From CAYMTR01 sp964393405 (GTDB taxonomy: Bacteria; Bacteroidota; Bacteroidia; Bacteroidales; Prolixibacteraceae), in contig CAYMTR010000011.1 of NCBI GenBank assembly GCA_964393405.1, forward strand, positions 1 through 64,000: a stretch of DNA of 64,000 nucleotides, read 5' to 3'. The notes under the pieces are model-generated. The model did not search any database and was not told the DNA's origin. It worked only from the letters and a program-made list of their open reading frames with translations. The position numbers and the translations under genes were made by a program. Below are positions 25,153-33,825 of the stretch, in pieces (the stretch's first letter is position 1; each line of letters begins with the position of its first letter).

Positions 25153-25956
25153 ATGAGATTAATAATTGAACCTGATTATGCTACCGCTTCAAGATGGACA
25201 GCAAATTATATCGCGAAAAAAATCAACACACATTCATCAAACCAACCAATTGTTTTAGGATTACCAACCGGGTCATCGCCATTGGGGATGTATAAAGAAT
25301 TAATTGCCTTAAACAAAAAAGGTAAGGTGTCCTTTAAAAATGTAGTAACATTCAATATGGATGAATACGTAGCATTACCAAAAGAGCATCCTGAAAGCTA
25401 TTATTCGTTCATGTGGAACAATTTTTTTAAGCATATTGATATTAAAGCTGAGAATGTCAATATTCTCAATGGAAATGCATCAGATATTGAAAAAGAATGT
25501 TCTGATTATGAAGAAAAGATAAAAAGTTATGGAGGCATTGATCTTTTCATGGGAGGGATAGGTCCTGACGGTCACATTGCTTTCAATGAACCTGGTTCGT
25601 CGCTTCAGTCAAGAACACGAATTAAAACTCTTACACATGATACAATACTTGCAAACTCACGGTTTTTTGATAATGATCCAACAAAGGTGCCGGTCAAAGC
25701 ATTAACAGTGGGTGTAGGTACAGTTATGGATGCTAAAGAAGTTTTGATAATAGTAAATGGGTATAACAAGGCCAGAGCATTACAACATGCTGTTGAAGAA
25801 AGTGTAAATCATATGTGGACTATAAGTGCCCTACAAATGCATCCAAAAGGTATTATCGTTTGTGATGAGGTTGCCACTTATGAATTGAAAGTGGGTACTT
25901 TCCGTTACTTTAAAGATATTGAGAAGGATAATCTTAATCCAGATTCTTTGCTGTGA
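25153..25956 (+). CDS. nagB: Glucosamine-6-phosphate deaminase
   Basis: A 267-residue enzyme converting glucosamine-6-phosphate to fructose-6-phosphate and ammonia in amino-sugar catabolism. Motifs are classic: GLPTGSSPLGMYKEL at the phosphate site, VTFNMDEYVAL with the catalytic Asp, GGIGPDGHIAFNEPGSS with the Asp-His pair and Glu, and SRTRIKTL. The length fits the hexameric NagB group. It lies alone on the plus strand, its stop 1 nt from the stop of the convergent rhomboid gene. Together with glmS near 60 kb the genome can run this step in both directions. Confidence 0.97.
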   Translation: MRLIIEPDYATASRWTANYIAKKINTHSSNQPIVLGLPTGSSPLGMYKELIALNKKGKVSFKNVVTFNMDEYVALPKEHPESYYSFMWNNFFKHIDIKAENVNILNGNASDIEKECSDYEEKIKSYGGIDLFMGGIGPDGHIAFNEPGSSLQSRTRIKTLTHDTILANSRFFDNDPTKVPVKALTVGVGTVMDAKEVLIIVNGYNKARALQHAVEESVNHMWTISALQMHPKGIIVCDEVATYELKVGTFRYFKDIEKDNLNPDSLL

Positions 25957-25957
25957 T

Positions 25958-26872
25958 TTAATTATTAGGGTTACTTTTCTTGTTTCCCATTTTAAAAAGA
26001 TATTCTTTTTCTTGTTTAGTCAGGCTGTCATAGCCTGACTTTCCTATTTTATCAAGAATTTCGTTAATGTTTTCCTTTTCGACTTTTTTGTTTTTATTGT
26101 AATCCCAATCAGTCATTTTACTTGTGTGATTATTCTTGTAGGATACCTTAAGCTTTCTCCTTCGTTTAAGCGAATCACCTAGATTATAAATAAAATTATT
26201 AAACCCTGATGATATATCTTTTCCATTCTTAAGTTTTATCATATAAAATATTCCCCATAAAGCACCCCCAATGTGAGCAATATTTCCTCCCGGATTATCA
26301 CCTGTAATGCTTAAAACATACATTATTAATGAAATGATTGCGATCCAGATAAGTTTGATAGGACCGAAGATTGAACTTATCAAGAGAAGATTTACAGAAT
26401 AATTTGGAGCATAGACAGCAGTAGCGAGGACAATAGAAATTATTGAAGCTGAAGCACCTACTAGTCTGCTTACTTTTGAAATATCAGCAAAAACAGGGAA
26501 TATATTGAATGCCAGCATATATAGTAAGCCCCCAATTACTCCTCCGATGATGTAAAGCCCAAGAATCTTCCTTTCGTCGAAATACATTAGAAAGATTTTA
26601 CCAAACCAATAGAGCCACAATAAATTAAAAAGAATATGAAGAAAATCGTAGTGGACAAACATGTAAGTGAATATTGTCCATGGTCTTGTAATAAATAATG
26701 TAAAGCTTGAAGGAAGTGCTATCCATTCAAGAACTTCAAAATCTATTTTAAAAAGGTATAAAAGTACATATAACAACCTAATAATAATGAATATTGCAAG
26801 ATTGGCGTAAATGAGTTTTGTGATAACTGATCCATTCTTAAATGTTGCTTTTAATTCGCTTTTAAAACTCAT
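25958..26872 (-). CDS. Rhomboid-family intramembrane serine protease with DUF6576-like tail
   Basis: A 304-residue protein with six membrane helices. The catalytic serine motif reads LVGASASIIS (GxSx, with Ser rather than Gly after the Ala, a variant of the usual GASG), and the catalytic His is in NIAHIGGALWG on the last helix. The cytoplasmic C-terminus (about 245-304) ends NEILDKIGKSGYDSLTKQEK, a small helical domain frequent in Bacteroidota rhomboids (DUF6576-like). It follows a second rhomboid gene with a 56-nt gap, downstream of mutL. Confidence 0.85.
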   Translation of the reverse strand: MSFKSELKATFKNGSVITKLIYANLAIFIIIRLLYVLLYLFKIDFEVLEWIALPSSFTLFITRPWTIFTYMFVHYDFLHILFNLLWLYWFGKIFLMYFDERKILGLYIIGGVIGGLLYMLAFNIFPVFADISKVSRLVGASASIISIVLATAVYAPNYSVNLLLISSIFGPIKLIWIAIISLIMYVLSITGDNPGGNIAHIGGALWGIFYMIKLKNGKDISSGFNNFIYNLGDSLKRRRKLKVSYKNNHTSKMTDWDYNKNKKVEKENINEILDKIGKSGYDSLTKQEKEYLFKMGNKKSNPNN

Positions 26873-26928
26873 AATTCAAGATAAATCATTTGAATACTTA
26901 GTTCAGGTAAAATACTTTTAGAATAATG

Positions 26929-27765
26929 TCAATAAAAGGTACGAGTGTTTTTATTCCAGTACTTAATCATAAAGAATCCGAACAACATTCCTCCTAGGTG
27001 GGCAAAGTGCGCGACATTACTTCCAGGCATCGATAGTCCTAAAACAAGCTCAATTACTCCGTATGCAATAACCATATATTTTGCTTTTATAGGAATTGGA
27101 GGGAACAACAACATTAACTGAGTATTTGGGAACAGCATACCAAACCCAAGTAAAACGCCATATACTGCACCAGATGCACCAACAGTAGGTATATTCATTT
27201 TAATACTGACAAGTTGATTCATGAAAGCAACTGCCTCTGATTCGTAGCTTTCGGATGATGGATTGTCTAACCAAGAAGCAGCAAAGTCAATTATCTGAGG
27301 CAAGTCAAATCTTAAGTCTTTAATTATTCCTTGATGACCATTGACAAATGATGAAAAAAGATCAGCAGAAGGAGTGTTTGTAAATGCAGTCACCGCTTTT
27401 GCAATAGGAGCAATTTCCAGATAATTTACAAATGAGTGTAATAGAGCTGCTCCAATGCCAGTGACAAAATAAAAAATTAGAAATCTCTTTGGTCCCCATA
27501 CACTTTCAAGAATGCGTCCAAACATCCAAAGGGCAAACATATTGAAGAAAAGGTGTGTAATACCCCCGTGCATAAACATGTGAGTTATGAACTGATATAT
27601 TCTGAAATTTTCTGACTGAGGATAGTATAAAGCTAAACTTTTTGTCAGGTCAATATTTGTTCTTTGAAGCACATATGTTGCCAGCAACATTATGACATTT
27701 ATTATGATCAGATTTTTTGTGATCGGAGGCATTTGAGAAAAAGAAGATCGGTAATTTGAATTCAT
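26929..27765 (-). CDS. Rhomboid-family intramembrane serine protease
   Basis: A 278-residue six-helix protein. The active site is canonical: TVGASGAVYGVLLGF for the serine and HFAHLGGMLFG for the histidine. HMFMHGGITHLFFNMFALW marks the L1/TM2 region of the family. An insertion of about 75 residues, rich in polar residues (FSSFVNGHQGIIKDLRFDL), separates the third helix from the catalytic serine helix, longer than in GlpG. It stands between mutL and the other rhomboid on the same strand. Substrates are unknown; membrane protein cleavage or quality control is the family role. Confidence 0.9.
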   Translation of the reverse strand: MNSNYRSSFSQMPPITKNLIIINVIMLLATYVLQRTNIDLTKSLALYYPQSENFRIYQFITHMFMHGGITHLFFNMFALWMFGRILESVWGPKRFLIFYFVTGIGAALLHSFVNYLEIAPIAKAVTAFTNTPSADLFSSFVNGHQGIIKDLRFDLPQIIDFAASWLDNPSSESYESEAVAFMNQLVSIKMNIPTVGASGAVYGVLLGFGMLFPNTQLMLLFPPIPIKAKYMVIAYGVIELVLGLSMPGSNVAHFAHLGGMLFGFFMIKYWNKNTRTFY

Positions 27766-27842
27766 TATCAGCTAATTTTATTCTTAAAAAACTATTCTTT
27801 TCAATAATTGGGCCATTAAATTATAACTGACAACATGTCAAA

Positions 27843-29696
27843 TTATTTCATTTTCTTTTCTATCTCATCCATCTTGATGAAATCCACTATGATTTTCCCG
27901 CTTGGAGAATAGTTAGGTGTTTCACAAGAAAAAAGATTATCAATTAAATATTGAGCTTCGTCAGGAGTCAAGTGATGGTTTTGATCAACTGTAGAAGCAA
28001 CAGCTAAAGATACAGCCAATTGCTCTCTTGCTTTCTCTCTAATGTTGTTTTCTGAGCTTTTAAATTCTTCAATTAATATTTCAATTACTCCCTTAGGATC
28101 GGAATTGCCAAGAACGCCCGGAATTCCACTTATAATGAATGTATCATTGCCGAATTCCCTAATATCAAAACCTAAAAAATTCAGATCGGGAATGATAGAC
28201 TTCAAAATTTCAGCATCTGCAGCATTAATTTCAAAAGTTTGAGGGAATAACAACTGTTGACTAACGCTTTCATGAGAACTTAATACTTTAATAAAATGTT
28301 CATATAAAATTCTTTGATGAGCTCTTCTTAAATCAATTATCATTAATCCTGATTTAACAGGCGTAATGATATATTTGTTTTTCAATACTACGAAATTCTT
28401 AATTTGGTTATAAGAATTTTGGTCTGCATTATTGAAAGCAGAGGTTTGTTCAGGAGAACTGTTTGCATCGTTAAAGCTAATATTTGTGTGATTATTATTT
28501 AAACGAGATTCAGTATAAGATAAATAATCATCGTTTCTGATATTGAGAACTTCATCAGAAGCAGAATGTATTTTATTTCGGTTTTCGGCAAAGGGATTAT
28601 ATTCCGGATCGTATTTGATTTCAGGAGTCCCCAATCCGCCTGGTGAATGTAAAGGAGTTGGAAATTCAAAATTGCCTGCTTGATCAAAATCAATGCTGGG
28701 GACTACATTATATTTACCCAAACCTTCACGAACAGCCGCATGTAGCAGCTGCCACATGGAACTTTCATTCTCAAATTTTATTTCGGTTTTCGTGGGATGA
28801 ATGTTTATGTCTATTGTAGATGGGTCTACTTCAAAGCAAATAAAATAAGAAGGGATCATATCTGAAGGGAGAATTTTATCATAAGCCTGAATAATTCCTC
28901 TATGAAAGAAGGGGTGTTTCATAAATCTGCCGTTTACAAATAGAAACTGCTCTCCAAAAGTTCTGCGAGCATATTTGGGTTGACCAATGAATCCGGATAT
29001 ATTTGCAATTGATGTTTCAGATTCAATAGGAATAAGGCTTTGGTTCATACCGGTTCCAAAAATGCTAATAATTCTTTTTCTGAAGTTAGAAGGAGGAAGT
29101 TCGTAAAGGATAGTGTTATTATTGAAAACTGTAAATCCTATTTCGGGTGAAGCTAATGAAACTCTTTGGATCTCATTAATAATATGTTTTAGCTCCGTAG
29201 TATTTGATTTTAAGAATTTTCTTCTTGCAGGCACATTGAAGAAAAGGTTTTTAATCATGAATGTGGTGCCTTTTGCACACGAAACTATTTCCTGATTTAT
29301 GATTTCAGATCCTGCAATATGAATAAAAGTTCCGACTTCATCTTCTTCTCTTTTTGTTTTAAGTTCAACGTCGGCGACAGAAGCTATTGAAGCCAGAGCT
29401 TCCCCCCTGAATCCCATTGTTCTTATGGAGAACAAATCAGAAGCGTTTTTAATTTTAGAAGTTGCATGCCTTTCGAACGACATCCTAGCATCAATAGGCG
29501 ACATGCCTTTTCCATCGTCTGTAACTTGAATTAAGGTGCGTCCGGCATCTTTGAGTTGAACAGTAATTTTAAGCGCACCAGCATCTATTGCATTCTCTAC
29601 TAATTCCTTAATGACAGAAGCCGGTCTTTGAATGACCTCTCCTGCAGCAATTTGATTAGCTACTGAGTCTGGTAAAAGATGGATCAGGTCTGCCAC
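27843..29696 (-). CDS. mutL: DNA mismatch repair protein MutL
   Basis: A 617-residue GHKL-type ATPase of mismatch repair. N-terminal motifs are intact: ELVENAIDAGALKITV, DDGKGM, HATSKI, TMGFRGEALASIASV. The dimerisation domain lies at about 430-600 and ends CETPNYSPSGKIIVDF, the Bacteroidota version of the C-terminal motif. The expected endonuclease motif DQHxxHE is altered to DLRRAHQ near residue 452, so the nicking activity may be lost or weak. The start is GTG at 29696. It is 10 nt downstream of a small tail-anchored protein gene, and probably in its operon, with two rhomboid genes following. Confidence 0.95.
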   Translation of the reverse strand: MADLIHLLPDSVANQIAAGEVIQRPASVIKELVENAIDAGALKITVQLKDAGRTLIQVTDDGKGMSPIDARMSFERHATSKIKNASDLFSIRTMGFRGEALASIASVADVELKTKREEDEVGTFIHIAGSEIINQEIVSCAKGTTFMIKNLFFNVPARRKFLKSNTTELKHIINEIQRVSLASPEIGFTVFNNNTILYELPPSNFRKRIISIFGTGMNQSLIPIESETSIANISGFIGQPKYARRTFGEQFLFVNGRFMKHPFFHRGIIQAYDKILPSDMIPSYFICFEVDPSTIDINIHPTKTEIKFENESSMWQLLHAAVREGLGKYNVVPSIDFDQAGNFEFPTPLHSPGGLGTPEIKYDPEYNPFAENRNKIHSASDEVLNIRNDDYLSYTESRLNNNHTNISFNDANSSPEQTSAFNNADQNSYNQIKNFVVLKNKYIITPVKSGLMIIDLRRAHQRILYEHFIKVLSSHESVSQQLLFPQTFEINAADAEILKSIIPDLNFLGFDIREFGNDTFIISGIPGVLGNSDPKGVIEILIEEFKSSENNIREKAREQLAVSLAVASTVDQNHHLTPDEAQYLIDNLFSCETPNYSPSGKIIVDFIKMDEIEKKMK

Positions 29697-29706
29697 AATT
29701 ATTATC

Positions 29707-29997
29707 TTACTTAAACATGAAGAAAAGGAGTAAGGCGAGTAATGCCAAGATTATTAATATGCGGGTGTTTGATTGTTTTTGGTGACTTTTTGTTGCACCA
29801 AAACGACCCTTGGTAATACCTTGACGAAATGCCCCAGGAGAAATATGAGGAGTATAAGTACCTTCCTTTTTATCAGATATTCCCAATTCGGTTTTTATTC
29901 GCATTTCGCGCATTTCCCTTTGTTCCTTCTCAGGATCCCAGTATCGTGGAGTGACTTTGAACTGCCTCGGTTTTGGAGTGCTGAATAAATTTCCCAT
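29707..29997 (-). CDS. Small tail-anchored membrane protein upstream of mutL
   Basis: A 96-residue basic protein with a conserved-looking N-terminus (MGNLFSTPKPRQFKVTPRYW, then DPEKEQREMREMRI) and a single C-terminal membrane helix (ILIILALLALLLFFMF), so it is probably tail-anchored with a cytoplasmic head. I do not know its function; small proteins of this layout next to mutL occur in other Bacteroidota from memory. It leads a unit with mutL and is preceded by a good promoter. Confidence 0.75.
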   Translation of the reverse strand: MGNLFSTPKPRQFKVTPRYWDPEKEQREMREMRIKTELGISDKKEGTYTPHISPGAFRQGITKGRFGATKSHQKQSNTRILIILALLALLLFFMFK

Positions 29998-30016
29998 TTA
30001 ATTCAATTTTAATTGT

Positions 30017-30047
30017 CAAAGATAATTGAATTTTCAGGGTTGTGAAA
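30017..30047 (-). promoter_or_regulatory. Promoter of the small protein-mutL unit
   Basis: Minus-strand -7 box TATCTTTG (30017-30024), 19-nt spacer, and TTTC at 30044-30047 as a 3-of-4 match to the -33 box. The start site would lie about 12 nt upstream of the ATG. Confidence 0.5.
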
Positions 30048-30203
30048 ATTTGAATTGAATACTAAAAAACATTTTCTATAGTCTTGAGAACTTACTTCAG
30101 ATTAAAATTAAGTGCTCCTATCAAAAAGTTATATAAGAGGCTGCATGATTGCAGCTTATAAGCTAATATATAATATATTTTTGTGACAAAAAACTATTTA
30201 ACC

Positions 30204-31742
30204 ATGCTTGTAAAAGTTTTTGGAAGTGCAGTTCATGGAATAAATGCAACTGCCATTTCTATTGAGGTCACTGCGACACAGGGAATTACTTTTCATATTG
30301 TTGGATTGCCTGATAATGCTATAAGGGAAAGCCATCAGAGGATAGAATCGGCATTACATGAATTGGGATTTCACTTTCCCAAACGAAAGATAATTATAAA
30401 CATGGCACCTGCTGATATCCGGAAAGAGGGGACAGCATACGACCTGCCTATTGCGATTGGAATTCTTGCGGCATCTGAACAGATAAATGCTGAAAATCTG
30501 GAGAATTTCATAATTATGGGAGAGTTGTCGTTGGATGGGAAATTACAATCAATTAAAGGAGCTTTACCAATTGCAATAAAAGCGAGACAGGACGGTTTTA
30601 AGGGATTCATACTTCCAATGGCAAATGCCAAGGAAGCTGCGGTTGTAGATAAGTTGAAAATTTTTGGAGCAGAATCCCTAAATGAAGTTATTGGTTTCTT
30701 TGAAAAGAAACATGTGTTTGAACAAGTTATTGTTGATACAAAAAAAGAGTTTTTTAAGAATATTGAACATACAGACATTGACTTTAGTGATGTTAAAGGG
30801 CAGGAGAATGTAAAAAGGGCACTTGAGATTTCAGCTGCCGGAGGCCATAATTTATTAATGATTGGACCTCCAGGTTCAGGAAAAACAATGCTTGCAAAAA
30901 GGATCCCTTCAATCCTACCACCATTCTCACTGCAGGAAGCTCTTGAAACAACTAAAATTCATTCAGTTGCAGGTAGACTCAAGTCTGGTACATCTTTAAT
31001 GGTGCAAAGACCTTTTAGATCTCCTCATCATACAATTTCAGAAATTGCCCTCGTAGGGGGAGGAAGTTATCCTCAGCCGGGAGAAATCTCACTTTCTCAT
31101 AATGGTGTACTATTTCTTGATGAACTACCTGAATTTAAAAAATCAGCACTTGAAGTGTTGAGGCAACCGCTTGAAGACCGGAGAATTTCAATATCTAGGT
31201 CGAAGTTTTCAGTGGAATATCCGGCAAGTGTGATGCTTGTTGCCAGTATGAATCCTTGTCCTTGCGGTTATTATAATCATCCTACTAGAGTATGTGTTTG
31301 TGCTCCGGGTGTTGTTGCTAAATATCTGAATAGGATATCGGGACCTCTATTAGATCGAATAGATATTCACCTGGAAGTAGTACCTGTAAGTTTCGAAAAA
31401 ATGCAGAATAAAACAAATGGAGAAGGAAGTAAAGAAATAAGAATGAGGGTGATAGAAGCAAGATGTATTCAAATGAGGAGGTTTGAAGATTGTGAAGGAG
31501 TATACTGTAATGCACAAATGAAATCAAGGCATTTGCGCATTTTTTCTCAACCAGATTCGGAAGGAACTCTTTTACTAAAAACTGCTATGGAGAAACTTGG
31601 ATTGTCGGCAAGGGCTTATGACAGAATTCTGAAAGTGTCAAGGACTATTGCTGATTTGGAAGGAAGTGAAAATATTCAGTCGCATCATATCGCAGAAGCG
31701 ATTCAGTATCGAAGTCTTGACAGGGAGACATGGGGGCAATAA
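30204..31742 (+). CDS. YifB/ComM-family Mg-chelatase-like AAA+ ATPase
   Basis: About 512 residues from the ATG at 30204 (MLVKVFGSAVHGINATAISI), the usual YifB start. An upstream GTG at 30183 is unlikely, since it overlaps a -7-like box TATTTTTG at 30176-30183. Parts: N-terminal S5/Lon-like ChlI domain (1-165), then AAA+ core with Walker A GPPGSGKTM, Walker B GVLFLDELPEF, and a zinc-type CPCGYYNHP loop, followed by the C-terminal ChlI helical domain. ComM proteins are hexameric helicases that aid branch migration in natural transformation. It stands alone on this strand. Confidence 0.92.
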   Translation: MLVKVFGSAVHGINATAISIEVTATQGITFHIVGLPDNAIRESHQRIESALHELGFHFPKRKIIINMAPADIRKEGTAYDLPIAIGILAASEQINAENLENFIIMGELSLDGKLQSIKGALPIAIKARQDGFKGFILPMANAKEAAVVDKLKIFGAESLNEVIGFFEKKHVFEQVIVDTKKEFFKNIEHTDIDFSDVKGQENVKRALEISAAGGHNLLMIGPPGSGKTMLAKRIPSILPPFSLQEALETTKIHSVAGRLKSGTSLMVQRPFRSPHHTISEIALVGGGSYPQPGEISLSHNGVLFLDELPEFKKSALEVLRQPLEDRRISISRSKFSVEYPASVMLVASMNPCPCGYYNHPTRVCVCAPGVVAKYLNRISGPLLDRIDIHLEVVPVSFEKMQNKTNGEGSKEIRMRVIEARCIQMRRFEDCEGVYCNAQMKSRHLRIFSQPDSEGTLLLKTAMEKLGLSARAYDRILKVSRTIADLEGSENIQSHHIAEAIQYRSLDRETWGQ

Positions 31743-31876
31743 TCTGCTAAACGATATAAATGTTTTTATAATTTATTTAAATTTGTTTATTCAGATTTAG
31801 AAATTTCAACTCAAACCTGTATAAATGCAAAGAATCCTATTTGCAAAAATAAATCGATTATTTAAATATAGAAAAT

Positions 31877-33166
31877 ATGGAACGTCGAGTAATTGGGATT
31901 TATGATAAACTCCCTTTCTGGGAAAGTGTTCCGTTAAGCATTCAACATCTGACTGCAATGTTTGGAGCAACAATTCTTGTACCTGTTTTATTGGGGGTTG
32001 ATCCAGCAATAACGTTGCTTATGAATGGAATTGGCACTCTTCTTTACTCGTGGGTAACAAAAGGTGGTATTCCTGCTTACTTAGGTTCAAGTTTTGCTTT
32101 TATTGCACCAGTTTTGCTTATTATCAGTAGTTTTGGTGGAGTTGCTCACGCCCAGTCAGGCTTTATTTTTTTCGGTCTGTTTTTTATAATTATTTCTCTT
32201 GTAGTAAAAAAATGGGGAATAAAATGGATTGATGTACTTATGCCCCCATCAGTAATGGGTGCCGTCGTTGCAATTATCGGACTTGAGTTAGCACCTGTAG
32301 CTGCTCAACAGGCAGGACTTATTCCTTGGCCGACTGAGGTGGGGAAAATAGTTCAGCCTTTTGTTATAGATAACAAAGTAGTAATAGTTTCAATGATAAC
32401 TTTATTTACCGGGTTATTCGGTTCTCTTTTATTCAGGGGGTTTTTGAAAGTAATACCTATACTTATTGCCTTAATTGCTGGATATGCTTTAGCTTTATTT
32501 TTGGGGATGGTTGACACAGAGGCTATTCGAAATGCACCGTGGTTTAAGGTTCCTGATTTTCAAGCACCTGTTTTTAATTTTGATGCGATAATTATAATAG
32601 CACCGGCGTGTATTGTTGTTTTAGCTGAGCATATAAGTCATTTGATAGTCACTGGTAATATTACAAATTCAAACCTAATGGAGAAACCCGGTCTATATAA
32701 ATCTCTTATGGGAGACGGTATTAGTAACGTTTTATCAGGCTTTACTGGTTCATTGCCTAACACTACTTATGGAGAAAATATTGGAGTAATGGCAATTACC
32801 AGAGTATACTCTGTAAGTGTTATCCGTGGAGCAGCCATTTTTGTTATACTGTTTTCTTTTATCGGAAAAATATCAGCTGCCATATCAACTATTCCCGCAG
32901 CAGTTATGGGAGGTATAACTTTATTGCTTTATGGAGTTATTGCAGTTCAGGGACTAAGAATGTTTGTTGAACAAAAAGTTGATTTCAGCAAGAACATTAA
33001 TATGGTTCCTTGTGCTATTACCTTTGTAATTGGTGTTAGTGGGGCAGCAATTAATATTGGAACGGTACAGTTAAAGGGAATGGCTCTTGCTGCTGTAACC
33101 GGTATAATTCTTTCATTTGTATTATGGGTATTTTCTAAAGCAAGGGTTTTAGAAAAAGAAATTTAG
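31877..33166 (+). CDS. uraA: Uracil-xanthine permease family (nucleobase:cation symporter-2)
   Basis: A 429-residue inner-membrane protein with 14 helices of the UraA fold. Typical signatures are seen: QHLTAMFGATILVPVLLGVD, FAFIAPVLLI, LPNTTYGENIGVMAITRVYS near the substrate site, and GMALAAVTGIILSF at the end. The motif ENIGVMAITRVYS and the pair of acidic residues (E in LAEHISHL, E in TYGEN) favour uracil as substrate over xanthine. It precedes the 3-methyladenine glycosylase gene by 21 nt, so the two may be co-transcribed. Confidence 0.93.
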   Translation: MERRVIGIYDKLPFWESVPLSIQHLTAMFGATILVPVLLGVDPAITLLMNGIGTLLYSWVTKGGIPAYLGSSFAFIAPVLLIISSFGGVAHAQSGFIFFGLFFIIISLVVKKWGIKWIDVLMPPSVMGAVVAIIGLELAPVAAQQAGLIPWPTEVGKIVQPFVIDNKVVIVSMITLFTGLFGSLLFRGFLKVIPILIALIAGYALALFLGMVDTEAIRNAPWFKVPDFQAPVFNFDAIIIIAPACIVVLAEHISHLIVTGNITNSNLMEKPGLYKSLMGDGISNVLSGFTGSLPNTTYGENIGVMAITRVYSVSVIRGAAIFVILFSFIGKISAAISTIPAAVMGGITLLLYGVIAVQGLRMFVEQKVDFSKNINMVPCAITFVIGVSGAAINIGTVQLKGMALAAVTGIILSFVLWVFSKARVLEKEI

Positions 33167-33187
33167 GATTGATGAAAAAATGATATT

Positions 33188-33703
33188 GTGGAAATAATAA
33201 GATTGAATGATTCTTTTTTTAAGAGGGATGTATTGGAAGTTGCTCCGGAACTAATTGGTAAATTGATTGTAAGGAAGTTTGATTCAGGAGAAATAAAAAA
33301 GTACCGAATTATTGAAACTGAAGCATATCGTGGGGAAGAAGACTTGGGATGTCATGCTTCCAAAGGTCGAACAACCCGTACCGGAGTAATGTATGAGCCA
33401 GGGGGCAAGATATACGTATATCTGATTTATGGAATATATTGGCTATTAAATATTGTAACTGGTAATAAGGACAATCCTGAAGCTGTATTGATAAGAAGTG
33501 CAGAGGATTTTTCCGGTCCCGGGAAAATAGGGAAAGGACTTAAACTCGACAAGACTTTTTATGGTGAAGATATTTCAACATCCTCCCGAATTTGGATTGA
33601 AGATGATGGTACTGTTCCCAAAATAAAGACTAGCTTCAGAATTGGCATAGAATATGCTGGAAAAGAATGGGCAGAAAAACCTTGGAGATATATCAATGTT
33701 TAA
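33188..33703 (+). CDS. 3-methyladenine DNA glycosylase (AAG/MPG family)
   Basis: A 171-residue monofunctional DNA glycosylase, slightly shorter than the usual 190-200 residues. It starts with GTG (VEIIRLNDSFFKRDVLEVAP). Family features: ELIGKLIVRKF, the catalytic Glu in IIETEAYRGEEDLGCHASKG, RTTRTGVMYEPGGKIYVYLI that carries the intercalating Tyr, LNIVTG and SGPGKIGKGLKLD. It removes alkylated purines (3-methyladenine, hypoxanthine) in base-excision repair. It lies 21 nt after the uracil permease gene. Confidence 0.93.
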   Translation: MEIIRLNDSFFKRDVLEVAPELIGKLIVRKFDSGEIKKYRIIETEAYRGEEDLGCHASKGRTTRTGVMYEPGGKIYVYLIYGIYWLLNIVTGNKDNPEAVLIRSAEDFSGPGKIGKGLKLDKTFYGEDISTSSRIWIEDDGTVPKIKTSFRIGIEYAGKEWAEKPWRYINV

Positions 33704-33825
33704 ATATTCAATTACATTCACATTCTGAAAGTTATTAATAAAGTTTAAGATTTTTTAAATCTTATTTTAGTTTGAATTGTTATTTTTGCTAACTCAATTT
33801 TTTAAGATACACAAACAATAGATAA

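Noticed and set aside
30183..30203. GTG start for the ComM-like gene
   Set aside because: The GTG overlaps a -7-like box, and family members start at the ATG at 30204.
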